Assembly (NCBI GenBank): GCA_024637045.1
Contig: JAGXFX010000001.1
Coordinates: 84,545-148,544, forward strand
Length of the DNA: 64,000 nt
Reading direction: 5' to 3'
Origin: Soehngenia sp.
Lineage (GTDB): Bacteria; Bacillota; Clostridia; Tissierellales; Tissierellaceae
Shown here: one piece after another, positions 17,611 through 26,701 of the stretch
Layout: each line of letters starts with the position of its first letter
Numbering within the stretch: position 1 is the first letter of the stretch
The notes under the pieces: generated by a model
Databases searched by the model: none
What the model saw: the letters and a program-made list of their open reading frames with translations, nothing else
Told to the model about the DNA's origin: nothing
Made by a program: the position numbers and the translations under genes

Positions 17611-19449
17611 TTACATGTCATTGAGAATTTCAGCATAAAGGTCTGTTATTTCCAAAGCAAGCTGGATACGAAGTCTGGTTTGATAATCATCAAGATCGGC
17701 ATCCAGAAGCTCTTTTAGTCTATTCAATCTATAAGTTAATGTATTTCCATGAATATGGAGGTCCTTCTTGGTCTTGGTCCAGTTTCCTCCATTGTAGATA
17801 TAGGTTTTCAATGTTTTGAACAATTCAATTTTGGATGAGTGTGCGTATTCCAGCACAGGTGAAAGAACCTTTTTTGCAAAAATGACTAGATCCTGTTTAT
17901 CATTCTTAAGAAGGATCTTCTTCACTTGATAATCTTCGTAGAAGTGGCATCCATACATTGAGTTTTCTGGTATTATATCAAACAATTTGTAAGTTCTTTC
18001 ATATATATTACTGAACTCTTCATAATTTGAGATTTTATCACTTACAACGGATACGCAACTGGAATGAATTTGGGCTCTTGATTCCAGTATCTCAGTAATT
18101 TTAACAAGGTTCTCATGAAAGTTTTTCATTATTTCCCTGTCAAATCCTTCATTGTCGTCGACAAGAACTATTATAAGGTTTCTTTTCTGTATTGCCAGAC
18201 TCTTTGCAAATGTTTTGAGTGCAAGTATATTGACTTCCTGGTAGAAGTAACGGAAATACTTATAAGCTGGATTCTCCCTTTTTTGATAAAGAAGATTAAT
18301 CAGAATCATCCTATGAGGGTGGCTAAAGTCTATACGATACCTTTGATTGAACTTGTTTTCCAACTCCATTGAATTTCCCTTCAAAAGATTGTCAAAGTAG
18401 TCTCCTCTTATGGACTGTTCAAGATTCGCCATATCATAATCCTTTAAGATTTCAAGAGCAACCACATTGGAACACTTCTCAACAACAATTCTATCCAGTT
18501 CGGACAGATGATTTTTCTCCATAAATATTCCAATCCAACCGAAAACATCTCCGGAGACAAATATGGGGTATAATAAAATCCAAAGTCCGAGATCTTTATT
18601 GTAATTAATAGTATCTCCTTCAGATATCATGTAATTCAAAATTGCTGGTTTTATATCTTCAAGTTCTTCTCTTTTATCGTAGTGATTCCCTGCATAAGAA
18701 ACAATGGTATAAAAAAGGTCTATTATAAAAACATCTGTCTGCAGCAGTTTAGAAACTTCTTCAATTATATCATCAGATGTATTTCTGTTTAATATCATCT
18801 CAGTAAATTTATTATGAAGAAAAGTAGAGTATTGGTATTTGTTTTTTTCCATTTCCACAAGTTGGCTATATTCTTTCAGAGCAACTTGTGCTTCAATTTC
18901 CCGAGAGTACTTTTCAGCATTCTTTATTGCTATTGTAGCATGAACTGAAATCAGCTCCGCGAGGTAAACATCATCTTTGGTAAATGGTTCCCGTCCAATG
19001 TAATTATCAAGCACCAACACTCCGATACACTCTCCATCGTGGATTAAAGGGCAGCTTATTGCACTTAAAAGAGTATCCATTGGTCTTATAATTCTCTTGT
19101 GCAGCATCTCTTTTATCTCACCTGACATGGAAGACATGGTTTCGTGAACTTCTTCAGGTGATTCCAGATGAAGGGTCTTCATTTGCATGAAAGTAATTCC
19201 GGTAATTGATTCCCCAGGCTTCAAAGATACGTTCATATCATTGAAGCCAAAAGAATACTTGGATTTCAATAAGTTATCAGATTTATCATATAGGAAAATA
19301 ATGCCTATGTCTGCTCGCTTAATCAATCTAAGAGTCGTATTCATAAGCTCCTTCAATATAAAGTCCAGATCCCTTGAGGCATTCAGCAACTTGGTGGCCT
19401 CAAGGATATTCTGCAGTTCCTTGATTCTTTGTGAGGAATCCGTCATCAT
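17611..19449 (-). CDS. GAF-domain PucR/CdaR-type transcriptional regulator
   Basis: This 612-residue protein has an N-terminal GAF-like domain (about residues 10-180) with the motif GVLVLDNYIGREPFTKDD. A short coiled-coil linker, a PucR-type central sensor region and a C-terminal PucR helix-turn-helix (GGNWTKTKKDLHIHGNTLTYRL) follow. Family members regulate purine, sugar-acid or amino-acid catabolism. The start at 19449 (ATGATG) is chosen because AAAGGTAG lies 4 bp upstream; an in-frame TTG at 19464 is less likely. It begins 18 bp after the tyrS stop on the same strand and may share the T-box transcript. Target genes are unknown. Confidence 0.88.
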   Translation of the reverse strand: MMTDSSQRIKELQNILEATKLLNASRDLDFILKELMNTTLRLIKRADIGIIFLYDKSDNLLKSKYSFGFNDMNVSLKPGESITGITFMQMKTLHLESPEEVHETMSSMSGEIKEMLHKRIIRPMDTLLSAISCPLIHDGECIGVLVLDNYIGREPFTKDDVYLAELISVHATIAIKNAEKYSREIEAQVALKEYSQLVEMEKNKYQYSTFLHNKFTEMILNRNTSDDIIEEVSKLLQTDVFIIDLFYTIVSYAGNHYDKREELEDIKPAILNYMISEGDTINYNKDLGLWILLYPIFVSGDVFGWIGIFMEKNHLSELDRIVVEKCSNVVALEILKDYDMANLEQSIRGDYFDNLLKGNSMELENKFNQRYRIDFSHPHRMILINLLYQKRENPAYKYFRYFYQEVNILALKTFAKSLAIQKRNLIIVLVDDNEGFDREIMKNFHENLVKITEILESRAQIHSSCVSVVSDKISNYEEFSNIYERTYKLFDIIPENSMYGCHFYEDYQVKKILLKNDKQDLVIFAKKVLSPVLEYAHSSKIELFKTLKTYIYNGGNWTKTKKDLHIHGNTLTYRLNRLKELLDADLDDYQTRLRIQLALEITDLYAEILNDM

Positions 19450-19467
19450 AAATCTACCTTTCAATAT

Positions 19468-20691
19468 CTAAATTTGTACTTGGTGGTACGTTTTCTTTCC
19501 CTTTTTTATTAGGATTTTTCCGTCTTTGAAATCATAAAGTGTAACCAACTTATCCACTGCTTCAACTTTTTCGTCATCGATGCTTACGCCACCCTGCTGA
19601 ACAAGTCGTCTTCCTTCGCTGTTTGACTTAATCAATCCCAATTCTCTCATAAGGTCCAGAATACCAATTCCTTCATCAAAAATACTCTTATCCATAGTAG
19701 TTGAAGGAATGCTGCTTTCATCCATGCCGTTTGCAAAAAGGGCTTTAGCTGCTTTAAGAGCATTGTCCGCCTCATCTTGTCCGTGAATCATTTTTGTTAC
19801 TTCGTGTGCCAATACTTCTTTGGCTTTGTTTATTCCAGCTCCTTCAAGAGCACCCAGTTGTCGTACTTCATCAAGTGGAAGGAATGTAAGTAGCGCAAGG
19901 AATTTTTCTACATCTCTGTCATCAACGTTTCTAAGATATTGGAACAATTCGTAAGGAGAAGTCTTTTCCTTGTCCAGCCAAATGGTTCCTTTTTCAGTTT
20001 TACCCATTTTCGTACCCGCAGCTGTAGTCAAAAGCTTGAAGGTCATGCCGAAAACCTTGTCCTGCTCAAGCTTTCTAACAAGCTCATAGCCTCCGAGGAT
20101 ATTTGACCACTGATCACTTCCTCCCAACTGAAGCTTGCAACCATATGTTCTGTACAGGTGTAAAAAGTCATAGCTTTGCATTAGCATATAGCCGAATTCA
20201 AAGAATGTAAGTCCTTGTTCAAGTCGGTTTTTGTAGCAGTCAAAGGTAAGCATTCTGTTTACTGTGAAATGAACTCCGATTTCTCTCATAAATTCAACAA
20301 AATTCAGGTCCATTAACCAGTCAGCATTGTTGGGCATAAAGGCTTTTCCTTCACTGAAATCGATAAATCTCGAAAATTGATCCTTGAACCTTGAAGCATT
20401 GTAATCAATCATTTCTCGGGTAAGAACCCTTCTCATATCTGATTTACCTGACGGGTCACCAATCATGCTCGTTCCGCCACCTAGCAGTGCAATCGGTCTG
20501 TGACCTGCTTTTTGCATATGCATCATTACCATCATTTGCAGAAAGTGCCCCAGGGTAAGACTGTCGGCTGTAGCATCAAATCCGATATAAAAAGCAACGG
20601 ATTCTTTTTCCAATAACTCCTTTAAGGCTTCCTCATCAGTAGCCTGGTCGATGTAGCCTCTTTCCTCAAGTACATCATAAACATTTCTCAT
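19468..20691 (-). CDS. tyrS: tyrosyl-tRNA synthetase
   Basis: This 407-residue class I synthetase charges tRNA-Tyr. The HIGH-like motif appears as LTLGHF in GFDATADSLTLGHF, the KMSKS-like motif as GTKMGKTEKG, and the tRNA-binding S4 domain fills the last ~60 residues. The start follows AGGAGGAATAAT. A Tyr-specific T-box leader and its own promoter lie upstream, so expression rises when uncharged tRNA-Tyr accumulates. Confidence 0.97.
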   Translation of the reverse strand: MRNVYDVLEERGYIDQATDEEALKELLEKESVAFYIGFDATADSLTLGHFLQMMVMMHMQKAGHRPIALLGGGTSMIGDPSGKSDMRRVLTREMIDYNASRFKDQFSRFIDFSEGKAFMPNNADWLMDLNFVEFMREIGVHFTVNRMLTFDCYKNRLEQGLTFFEFGYMLMQSYDFLHLYRTYGCKLQLGGSDQWSNILGGYELVRKLEQDKVFGMTFKLLTTAAGTKMGKTEKGTIWLDKEKTSPYELFQYLRNVDDRDVEKFLALLTFLPLDEVRQLGALEGAGINKAKEVLAHEVTKMIHGQDEADNALKAAKALFANGMDESSIPSTTMDKSIFDEGIGILDLMRELGLIKSNSEGRRLVQQGGVSIDDEKVEAVDKLVTLYDFKDGKILIKKGKKTYHQVQI

Positions 20692-20705
20692 ATTATTCCT
20701 CCTCG

Positions 20706-20925
20706 CAAAAAAATAAAGGGCTTTCTCATCAAAAGGACGAGAAAACCCGTGGTACCACCTTAATTCACATAAAGCCTCATATCACGTATGGTGTGAAATT
20801 CCCCGCAGACTCCAGATTGTATTTGGATTATGTGCAATCTGCCAGCTTCTCAACACCACTGACTCTCTGTGAAGATACGTCACAAAATCTACTCTTTGTC
20901 CTTCATAGTCCCTATGAATTTACTA
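20706..20925 (-). promoter_or_regulatory. T-box riboswitch (tyrosine) leader of tyrS
   Basis: Read on the minus strand, stem I carries the AGTA bulge region and the GAGAGTCAGTGG and GAGAAGCTGGCAG elements typical of T-boxes. The specifier TAC (Tyr) is at 20821-20819, in the context CCAAATACAATCTGG. The T-box sequence AAGGTGGTACCACGGG is near 20762-20746. The competing terminator is GGGTTTTCTC...GAGAAAGCCC followed by TTTATTTTTTT (about 20747-20704). Confidence 0.93.
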
Positions 20926-20927
20926 AC

Positions 20928-20956
20928 ATAGTATTATATGGAATCATGCTTGTCAA
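20928..20956 (-). promoter_or_regulatory. sigma-A promoter of the tyrS T-box leader
   Basis: On the minus strand, TTGACA (20956-20951), a 17-bp spacer and TACTAT (20933-20928) form a near-consensus promoter just upstream of the T-box. Confidence 0.8.
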
Positions 20957-20960
20957 GAAA

Positions 20961-20986
20961 AGAAAAAGAGGACTGATTAGTCCTCT
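20961..20986 (-). terminator. rho-independent terminator of the superoxide reductase gene
   Basis: On the minus strand, AGAGGACT-AATC-AGTCCTCT (20986-20967) is followed by TTTTTCT. The hairpin includes the stop codon of the gene. Confidence 0.82.
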
Positions 20987-21351
20987 ACCTTAATTTCCAT
21001 GCTATTTTCCCACAGTCCGTGAATATTACAGTAGCTGGTTGCATATAGCGTACCAGGTGTTGAAACCTTAAACTTAGTAGTAATGTATGGAGCTGTAAAC
21101 AACTCTGTTTCACCATGTGCCGCAAATGTAAACGTACCGATTTCTACAGGGAATTTACCTTCCGCAGGCTTAAAATAAACCTTGATCCATGCTATGTAGT
21201 GCTCTAGCGTATTTGGATGTGGTATTTCTTCACCTACAAGTACTTTAACTTCTACTTCTTCACCTTTTTTAACCATTTCGGGGGCATGAATAACAGGAAC
21301 GTGCTTCTCTCCCTTCCAGTCTCCGCTTTGATAGAAAGTACCGATTGACAT
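20977..21351 (-). CDS. superoxide reductase (neelaredoxin / class II desulfoferrodoxin)
   Basis: This 124-residue protein reduces superoxide to peroxide at a non-heme iron without releasing O2, as used by anaerobes. The iron ligands are all visible: H17 (EKHVPVI), H45 and H51 (HPNTLEHYIAW), C108 and H111 (SYCNIHG). The catalytic Glu-Lys pair E15-K16 is present. It lacks the N-terminal desulforedoxin FeCys4 domain, which makes it the short neelaredoxin form. AGGAGG precedes the start. It is a single-gene unit with its own terminator. Confidence 0.95.
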   Translation of the reverse strand: MSIGTFYQSGDWKGEKHVPVIHAPEMVKKGEEVEVKVLVGEEIPHPNTLEHYIAWIKVYFKPAEGKFPVEIGTFTFAAHGETELFTAPYITTKFKVSTPGTLYATSYCNIHGLWENSMEIKVED

Positions 21352-21474
21352 ATTAATTCCTCCTTATTTGATTTCTCTACTAAATTGTATACCCTTAAAA
21401 GTTATAAAAAACACAAATTAATTATTAAACTGGGCATTTGGTTGGTATAATAGTAAATGAGGGGAGAGAGTAGA

Positions 21475-22605
21475 ATGGAAAAAATTGAACTGATAGCCAC
21501 CACCACGTTTGGACTGGAGGCAGTTACAAAGAGAGAATTGATAGAATTAGGTATAGAGGATATAAATGTTGAAAATGGTAGGGTTTCCTTTATGGGAACA
21601 CTAAGGGATATACCCAGGGCAAATATTTGGTTGAGAACAGCTGAGAGGGTTCTGGTAAAAATGGGTGAATTCAAAGCCATGAGTTTTGAAGAGCTTTTTG
21701 AAAAAACCAAAGCTCTTCCTTGGGAGGATTGGATACCTGAAGAAGGTAATTTTATTGTAGATGGCAAGAGCATTAAATCTCAGTTATATAGCATCTCAGA
21801 CAGTCAGAGGATTGTGGAAAAAGCAATAGTTGAAAGATTGAAAACAAAATACCCCGTGGAATGGTTTGAAAAATCCGGGCCAAGATACCGGGTTGAAGTA
21901 GCACTTCTTAAGGATATTGCAACCTTGACAATAGATACATCAGGAGAGGGGCTCCACAAAAGAGGATACAGAGACAGGGCAGGAGATGCGCCAATAAAAG
22001 AGACATTGGCAGCAGCAATGGTAATGCTCAGCTACTGGAATAAGGATAGGGTTCTATTGGATCCTTTCTGTGGCTCCGGAACAATTCTTATCGAAGCAGC
22101 AATGATTGGAAAGAATATCGCACCAGGTTTGGACAGAAAATTTGATGCTGAGAATTGGGATGTGGTACCAAATAATTATTGGTCTGAAGAGAAAATAGAA
22201 GCTAAGAGAAAAATCGACCATGACACCACACTTCATCTTCTAGGAGCAGACACTGACAAGAGGTCCATATTGCGAGCGAGGGATAATGCAGCCAATGTAG
22301 GACTTGAGGATGATATAGCTTTCTTTATGAAAGACATGAGAGATGTTGACTTGCAGGAGGAATACGGAGTAGTCATTACCAATCCACCATATGGAGAAAG
22401 AATGGGTGAACGTGAAGAAGTAGAACTTCTTTACAAGGACTTTGGAAAAAAATTCAGGGAATTAAGTACATGGTCAATATATGCAATTACATCCAACGAG
22501 AGTTTTGAAGCGCTGTATGGAAAGAAGGCAGACCGGAAGAGAAAATTGTACAATGGAAGAATAAAAGTGGACTATTACCAGTTTTATGGTCCCAGACCAG
22601 AATAA
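21475..22605 (+). CDS. THUMP-domain class I SAM-dependent RNA methyltransferase (RlmL/YpsC-like)
   Basis: This 376-residue protein has an N-terminal THUMP RNA-binding region (about residues 50-150) and a C-terminal Rossmann methyltransferase. The SAM-binding motif is DPFCGSGTILIEAA and the catalytic motif NPPYGERMG marks base N-methyltransferases. The Firmicute homologue methylates guanine in 23S rRNA. ATG 21475 lies behind GGGGAGAG; an in-frame ATG at 21457 precedes the ribosome binding site and is rejected. Only 15 bp separate it from the adenosyltransferase gene. Confidence 0.9.
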   Translation: MEKIELIATTTFGLEAVTKRELIELGIEDINVENGRVSFMGTLRDIPRANIWLRTAERVLVKMGEFKAMSFEELFEKTKALPWEDWIPEEGNFIVDGKSIKSQLYSISDSQRIVEKAIVERLKTKYPVEWFEKSGPRYRVEVALLKDIATLTIDTSGEGLHKRGYRDRAGDAPIKETLAAAMVMLSYWNKDRVLLDPFCGSGTILIEAAMIGKNIAPGLDRKFDAENWDVVPNNYWSEEKIEAKRKIDHDTTLHLLGADTDKRSILRARDNAANVGLEDDIAFFMKDMRDVDLQEEYGVVITNPPYGERMGEREEVELLYKDFGKKFRELSTWSIYAITSNESFEALYGKKADRKRKLYNGRIKVDYYQFYGPRPE

Positions 22606-22620
22606 GAAAGGGTGATATGA

Positions 22621-23145
22621 ATGGGAATCTATACTAAAACAGGAGATAAGGGAAAGACATCATTATTTGACAATAAGAGAGTAACAAAAGACGACATTAG
22701 GGTTGAAAGTTACGGTACAGTTGATGAACTGGGGACATTTTTAGGTCTGGCAAAGAATTATGTAAGTGATGAAATCAGAGAAACAATCTATGAAATTCAA
22801 AACAAACTCTTCACGGTCGCTACTAATTTGGCAACTGAAGACCAGTCAAAAGTCGCACACAGAATGAAGGATGAGGACATTAAGTTCCTAGAGGATACAA
22901 TTGACGATTATATGGGAAGACTAAACGATCCAACAGGATTTATTATCCCAGGTTCAAATATCCCGTCGGCATATCTTCATGTGGCTCGGACTGTTTGCAG
23001 GAGAGCTGAAAGAAGGATAATTTCCCTGACTGGAGTAGCTGAAGTAGATCCTTTAGTTGTAAAGTATGTCAATAGATTATCAGATGCCATATACGCAATG
23101 GCAAGGTACTCAGAGGAAGAACAAAGAGCCGTAAAATATGATTAG
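22621..23145 (+). CDS. PduO-type cob(I)alamin adenosyltransferase
   Basis: This 174-residue enzyme makes adenosylcobalamin from cob(I)alamin and ATP. The N-terminal ATP motif YTKTGDKGKTSLF, the SYGTVDEL segment and the C-terminal VCRRAERR are diagnostic of the PduO family. Its product is the cofactor needed by the methylmalonyl-CoA mutase encoded 24 kb downstream. It is probably cotranscribed with the methyltransferase gene. Confidence 0.95.
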   Translation: MGIYTKTGDKGKTSLFDNKRVTKDDIRVESYGTVDELGTFLGLAKNYVSDEIRETIYEIQNKLFTVATNLATEDQSKVAHRMKDEDIKFLEDTIDDYMGRLNDPTGFIIPGSNIPSAYLHVARTVCRRAERRIISLTGVAEVDPLVVKYVNRLSDAIYAMARYSEEEQRAVKYD

Positions 23146-23339
23146 ATTTATATACTGAGCATATCTAATTGTTTTCCTGAAAATATACTGTTAAAATCTC
23201 TAAATACCAGCATATTAGGTTTAATTTGTTGTGGAAAAAAATCCTCATATGATATACAATGATAATAGTCACCAAATAGTTACTACTTGTGGTGCGAAAG
23301 GTTAGTTAAAGTATTAACGACCTCAAAGAGGTGATTGTT

Positions 23340-24470
23340 ATGATTGAAGATAAAAAGGCAGTCCATACAGAAGATGATATTAATTATATTCCTTATGGAA
23401 TACTTAATTATCGTGTTCTGGAAGGTATGGCCGACTGGGTGAGGGTGATTGATAAAAAGGGCAAGGTTATGTTTGCCAACTCAGCCATGAAAGAAGCACT
23501 TGGCGAGGACATTGTAGGCACTGATTGCTACGATGTGCATTGCAAAAATCAGAAGTGTGTTTTTTGTATAACCAATAGGAGTATTGAAACGGGGGAAACG
23601 GTCCAAAAAGAGGAAATAATCAAAGGACAATACTACTCAGTGAAGAGCTCACCTGTCAAAGACCAATATGGAGTGATTTCAGGAGCCGTTGAGGTTTTCA
23701 GGAATGTGACCAGAGAAAGAAAACTTGAACTGGAGCTTATCGAAAGGAACAAGAAGATTAGTCGGGACCTTCATTTTGCAAGAAGAATTCAGGAAAGAGT
23801 ACTTCCCAAAAGAGGTATCGTAGAAAATCTTAAGATTGACTATGTCTATCAGGCTTCAGAGATGCTTAGTGGAGATATGTTTGATTTGTTCTATATTGAT
23901 GAGGCTAATATTGGGATTTATATTTGCGATGTAGCAGGGCATGGAATCGCTGCATCCATGATGACTATGTTTATTAAGCAGGCAATGAGAAGTATAAAAG
24001 ATGAAGTACTTAGTCCGGCTCTAGCATTGGAAGAGCTTCATAATAGATTCAGTACCCTGGGGCTTGAAGCGGACAAATACTTTACAATATTCTATGGAGT
24101 ATACAACAAGGTAACACACCGATTGACCTACTCCAATGCAGGACACAACTGCTATCCAATCAAATTCAACTTTCAGGAGATTGAACCACTTAAAATAAAG
24201 GGATATCCTATTACGATGCTCTTTGAAAAGGTAGAATATAAAGAGAAGGAAATTAAACTGGAGCTAGGTGACAAGATACTTTTCTATACTGATGGAATAA
24301 CAGAAGCAAGAGACCATAACGACAAACAATTTGGAATAGAGGGAGTTCTGGAGACTGTACAAAAGAATCCCGACAATATTCTAAAAGAAGTTGAAGATAA
24401 GTTTATAATCCATAGCTGGGGAGAGCAGGATGATGATTATGCCCTGGTGCTGGTGGAAGTAGTAGATTAA
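23340..24470 (+). CDS. PAS-domain PP2C (RsbU/SpoIIE-type) serine phosphatase
   Basis: This 376-residue cytoplasmic protein has an N-terminal PAS domain (about residues 20-125), a coiled-coil linker, and a PP2C SpoIIE-like domain with LSGDMFDLF, DVAGHGIAASM, YSNAGHNCYPI and FYTDGITEARD. The metal-binding aspartates are present. The PAS domain holds four close cysteines, C-x4-C-x4-C-x2-C (near residue 60-75). It probably dephosphorylates an anti-sigma antagonist. The SpoIIE membrane region is absent, so it is not SpoIIE. ATG 23340 follows AGAGGTGA; a CCTC-AAA-GAGG hairpin overlaps this ribosome binding site. Confidence 0.87.
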   Translation: MIEDKKAVHTEDDINYIPYGILNYRVLEGMADWVRVIDKKGKVMFANSAMKEALGEDIVGTDCYDVHCKNQKCVFCITNRSIETGETVQKEEIIKGQYYSVKSSPVKDQYGVISGAVEVFRNVTRERKLELELIERNKKISRDLHFARRIQERVLPKRGIVENLKIDYVYQASEMLSGDMFDLFYIDEANIGIYICDVAGHGIAASMMTMFIKQAMRSIKDEVLSPALALEELHNRFSTLGLEADKYFTIFYGVYNKVTHRLTYSNAGHNCYPIKFNFQEIEPLKIKGYPITMLFEKVEYKEKEIKLELGDKILFYTDGITEARDHNDKQFGIEGVLETVQKNPDNILKEVEDKFIIHSWGEQDDDYALVLVEVVD

Positions 24471-24499
24471 CCTAGAATTTTAATTCTAGGTTTTATTTT
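24469..24499 (+). terminator. rho-independent terminator after the PAS-phosphatase gene
   Basis: AACCTAGAA pairs with TTCTAGGTT (24469-24492) and runs into TTATTTT. The stem begins at the stop codon. Confidence 0.82.
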
Positions 24500-24544
24500 C
24501 ATCCGAAGCAAAAGGAAACATCCATTATACTGAGGAGGGATAAC

Positions 24545-25849
24545 ATGACTGTTGGTTTTGATTATTCAAAGAGTTTTGTAAAGAATCATGAAGTAGAGTT
24601 TATGGAACCATTTCTAAAGGAAGCGCATAATATGCTTCACGATGGCAATGGACCTGGTAATGAGTTTGCTGGATGGCTTAATTGGACTGAGAACTACGAC
24701 AGAGAGGAATACAAAAGACTGAAGGTGATTGCATCACAGATAAGAGAAAAAGCTGATGTATTTATTGTAGTTGGTATTGGGGGATCATATCTTGGAGCAC
24801 GTGCAGCTTTCGAAGCATTATCACACACTTTCCACAATAACGTACCGAAGGATGACAGAGGGGCTCCGCAGATTTATTTTGCAGGAAATAATATGTCTCC
24901 GAAGTATATTACTGACTTGATGGATGTAATTGAAGACAAGGAAATCTATGTAAATGTAATTTCAAAATCGGGTACGACCACAGAACCTGCAATTGCATTC
25001 AGGATTCTGAAGGCACATTTGGAAGAAAAATACGGTAAGGAAGAAGCGAAGAATAGAATAGTTGCAACAACGGACAAGAGCAAAGGCGCACTGAAAACCC
25101 TTGCTACCAATGAAGACTATCAGACATTTGTAATACCTGATGATATAGGCGGGAGATATTCAATTCTTACCCCTGTGGGACTATTGCCACTGGCTGTTGC
25201 TGGAATAGATATCGACAAGCTGATGGAAGGTGCACATGAAGGTGCAATCCAATATAGCAATCCATATCTGGCGGAAAACAGATGCTATCAATATGCAGTT
25301 ACAAGACAGATTCTACAGAGAAGAGGCAAGGATATTGAGATTCTTGTGAACTATGAACCAGGACTTCAGTATCTTGGGGAATGGTGGAAGCAACTCTACG
25401 GTGAGTCAGAAGGAAAAGATGGCAAAGGCATTTTTCCAGCCAGTGTTAACTTTACAACTGATCTTCATTCCATGGGTCAAATGATACAGGATGGGAAGAG
25501 AAATATCTTTGAAACCAGTATCGTAATTGAAAGTGCTCAGAAGGACATGGATATTATCCATGATGAAGAGAATCTTGATGGCTTGAACTATCTTGAAGGA
25601 AAAACAATCGGGCAAGTTAACAGAAAAGCTTTTGAAGGAACATTATTGGCACATCTTGAAGGAAACGTTCCAAATCTGATTATATCTCTGCCAGAACTAA
25701 ATGAATTCTATTTTGGAAAGCTTGTATATTTTTTCGAGAAAGCATGCGCGATTTCTGGATATATTCAAGGAGTAAATCCATTCGATCAGCCAGGTGTTGA
25801 GGCTTACAAGAGTAACATGTTCAAACTTCTTGGTAAAGAAGGTTACTAA
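24545..25849 (+). CDS. pgi: glucose-6-phosphate isomerase
   Basis: This 434-residue isomerase interconverts glucose-6-phosphate and fructose-6-phosphate. Visible signatures are [12 protein letters not shown] (sugar-phosphate binding), [15 protein letters not shown] and the late [12 protein letters not shown]. The length is normal for the short Firmicute form. GAGGAGGGATAAC precedes the ATG. Confidence 0.96.
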   Translation: MTVGFDYSKSFVKNHEVEFMEPFLKEAHNMLHDGNGPGNEFAGWLNWTENYDREEYKRLKVIASQIREKADVFIVVGIGGSYLGARAAFEALSHTFHNNVPKDDRGAPQIYFAGNNMSPKYITDLMDVIEDKEIYVNVISKSGTTTEPAIAFRILKAHLEEKYGKEEAKNRIVATTDKSKGALKTLATNEDYQTFVIPDDIGGRYSILTPVGLLPLAVAGIDIDKLMEGAHEGAIQYSNPYLAENRCYQYAVTRQILQRRGKDIEILVNYEPGLQYLGEWWKQLYGESEGKDGKGIFPASVNFTTDLHSMGQMIQDGKRNIFETSIVIESAQKDMDIIHDEENLDGLNYLEGKTIGQVNRKAFEGTLLAHLEGNVPNLIISLPELNEFYFGKLVYFFEKACAISGYIQGVNPFDQPGVEAYKSNMFKLLGKEGY

Positions 25850-25908
25850 GCCACTTGATAATAGGTGGCAACACTGGTATGATAAATATTAGACAAGGGG
25901 GGATATTG

Positions 25909-26688
25909 TTGGAGTTTAAACATTTGATTATTAAGAAGGAAAACAATGTTGCGATTCTATGGATCAACAGGCCTGAAGCAATGAATTCTCTAAGTACAGA
26001 GGTTCTAAAAGAACTATCAGTGGCTGTAGACAGACTAAAGGATGATGATGAGGTTTACGTGCTGGTTATCACCGGCGAAGGAAAGGCTTTTGTCGCAGGA
26101 GCCGATATAGCAGAAATGAGTGGCATGAACTCTGTCCAGGCTAGAATCTTTGCAGAAACGGGCCTGAACACCTTTAGAAAAATTGAGTCCATGGAAAAAC
26201 CTGTAATCGCTGCGGTTAATGGCTTCGCTCTTGGTGGAGGATGTGAGTTGGCAATGGCATGTGACATTAGAATTGCCTCCAAAAAAGCAAAATTTGGTCA
26301 ACCAGAAGTAGGATTGGGTGTTACACCTGGATTTGGTGGGACAGTCAGATTATCTCGATTGGTTGGTATTGCCAAGGCAAAGGAGCTGATTTTCACAGGC
26401 AATATTATAAAGGCAGATGAAGCCAAGGATATAGGGCTTGTAAACAAGGTGACAGAGCCAGAATCTTTGATGAGTGAAGCAATGGAAATGGCCAATAAAA
26501 TAGCTCAAAATGCTCAGCTTGCAGTAAGATATTCAAAGCAGTCAATAAACAGGAGCTATGATGTTGACATAGAAACGGGAATGGAAATTGAAAGGAATCT
26601 TTTCGGACTTTGCTTTTCAACAGAAGATCAAAAAGAAGGTATGAAAGCATTTGGAGAAAAGAGAAAACCTGAATTTAAAGTAGAATAA
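25909..26688 (+). CDS. enoyl-CoA hydratase / crotonase
   Basis: This 259-residue crotonase-fold protein hydrates 2-enoyl-CoA, probably crotonyl-CoA to 3-hydroxybutyryl-CoA. The oxyanion-hole motif GEGKAFVAGADI, the active-site segment GFALGGGCELAMACD and the second catalytic Glu in QPEVGLG are present. TTG 25909 is chosen because AAGGGGGG lies just upstream and family alignment begins at this point. The in-frame start at 25855 would add an unconserved tail. It is followed after 13 bp by the matching dehydrogenase. Confidence 0.9.
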   Translation: MEFKHLIIKKENNVAILWINRPEAMNSLSTEVLKELSVAVDRLKDDDEVYVLVITGEGKAFVAGADIAEMSGMNSVQARIFAETGLNTFRKIESMEKPVIAAVNGFALGGGCELAMACDIRIASKKAKFGQPEVGLGVTPGFGGTVRLSRLVGIAKAKELIFTGNIIKADEAKDIGLVNKVTEPESLMSEAMEMANKIAQNAQLAVRYSKQSINRSYDVDIETGMEIERNLFGLCFSTEDQKEGMKAFGEKRKPEFKVE

Positions 26689-26701
26689 CTGGAGGTGCTT
26701 T

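Noticed and set aside
23340..24470. SpoIIE at a new location
   Set aside because: It has a PAS domain and no membrane helices, and it is less than half the length of SpoIIE. It is an RsbU-like phosphatase.
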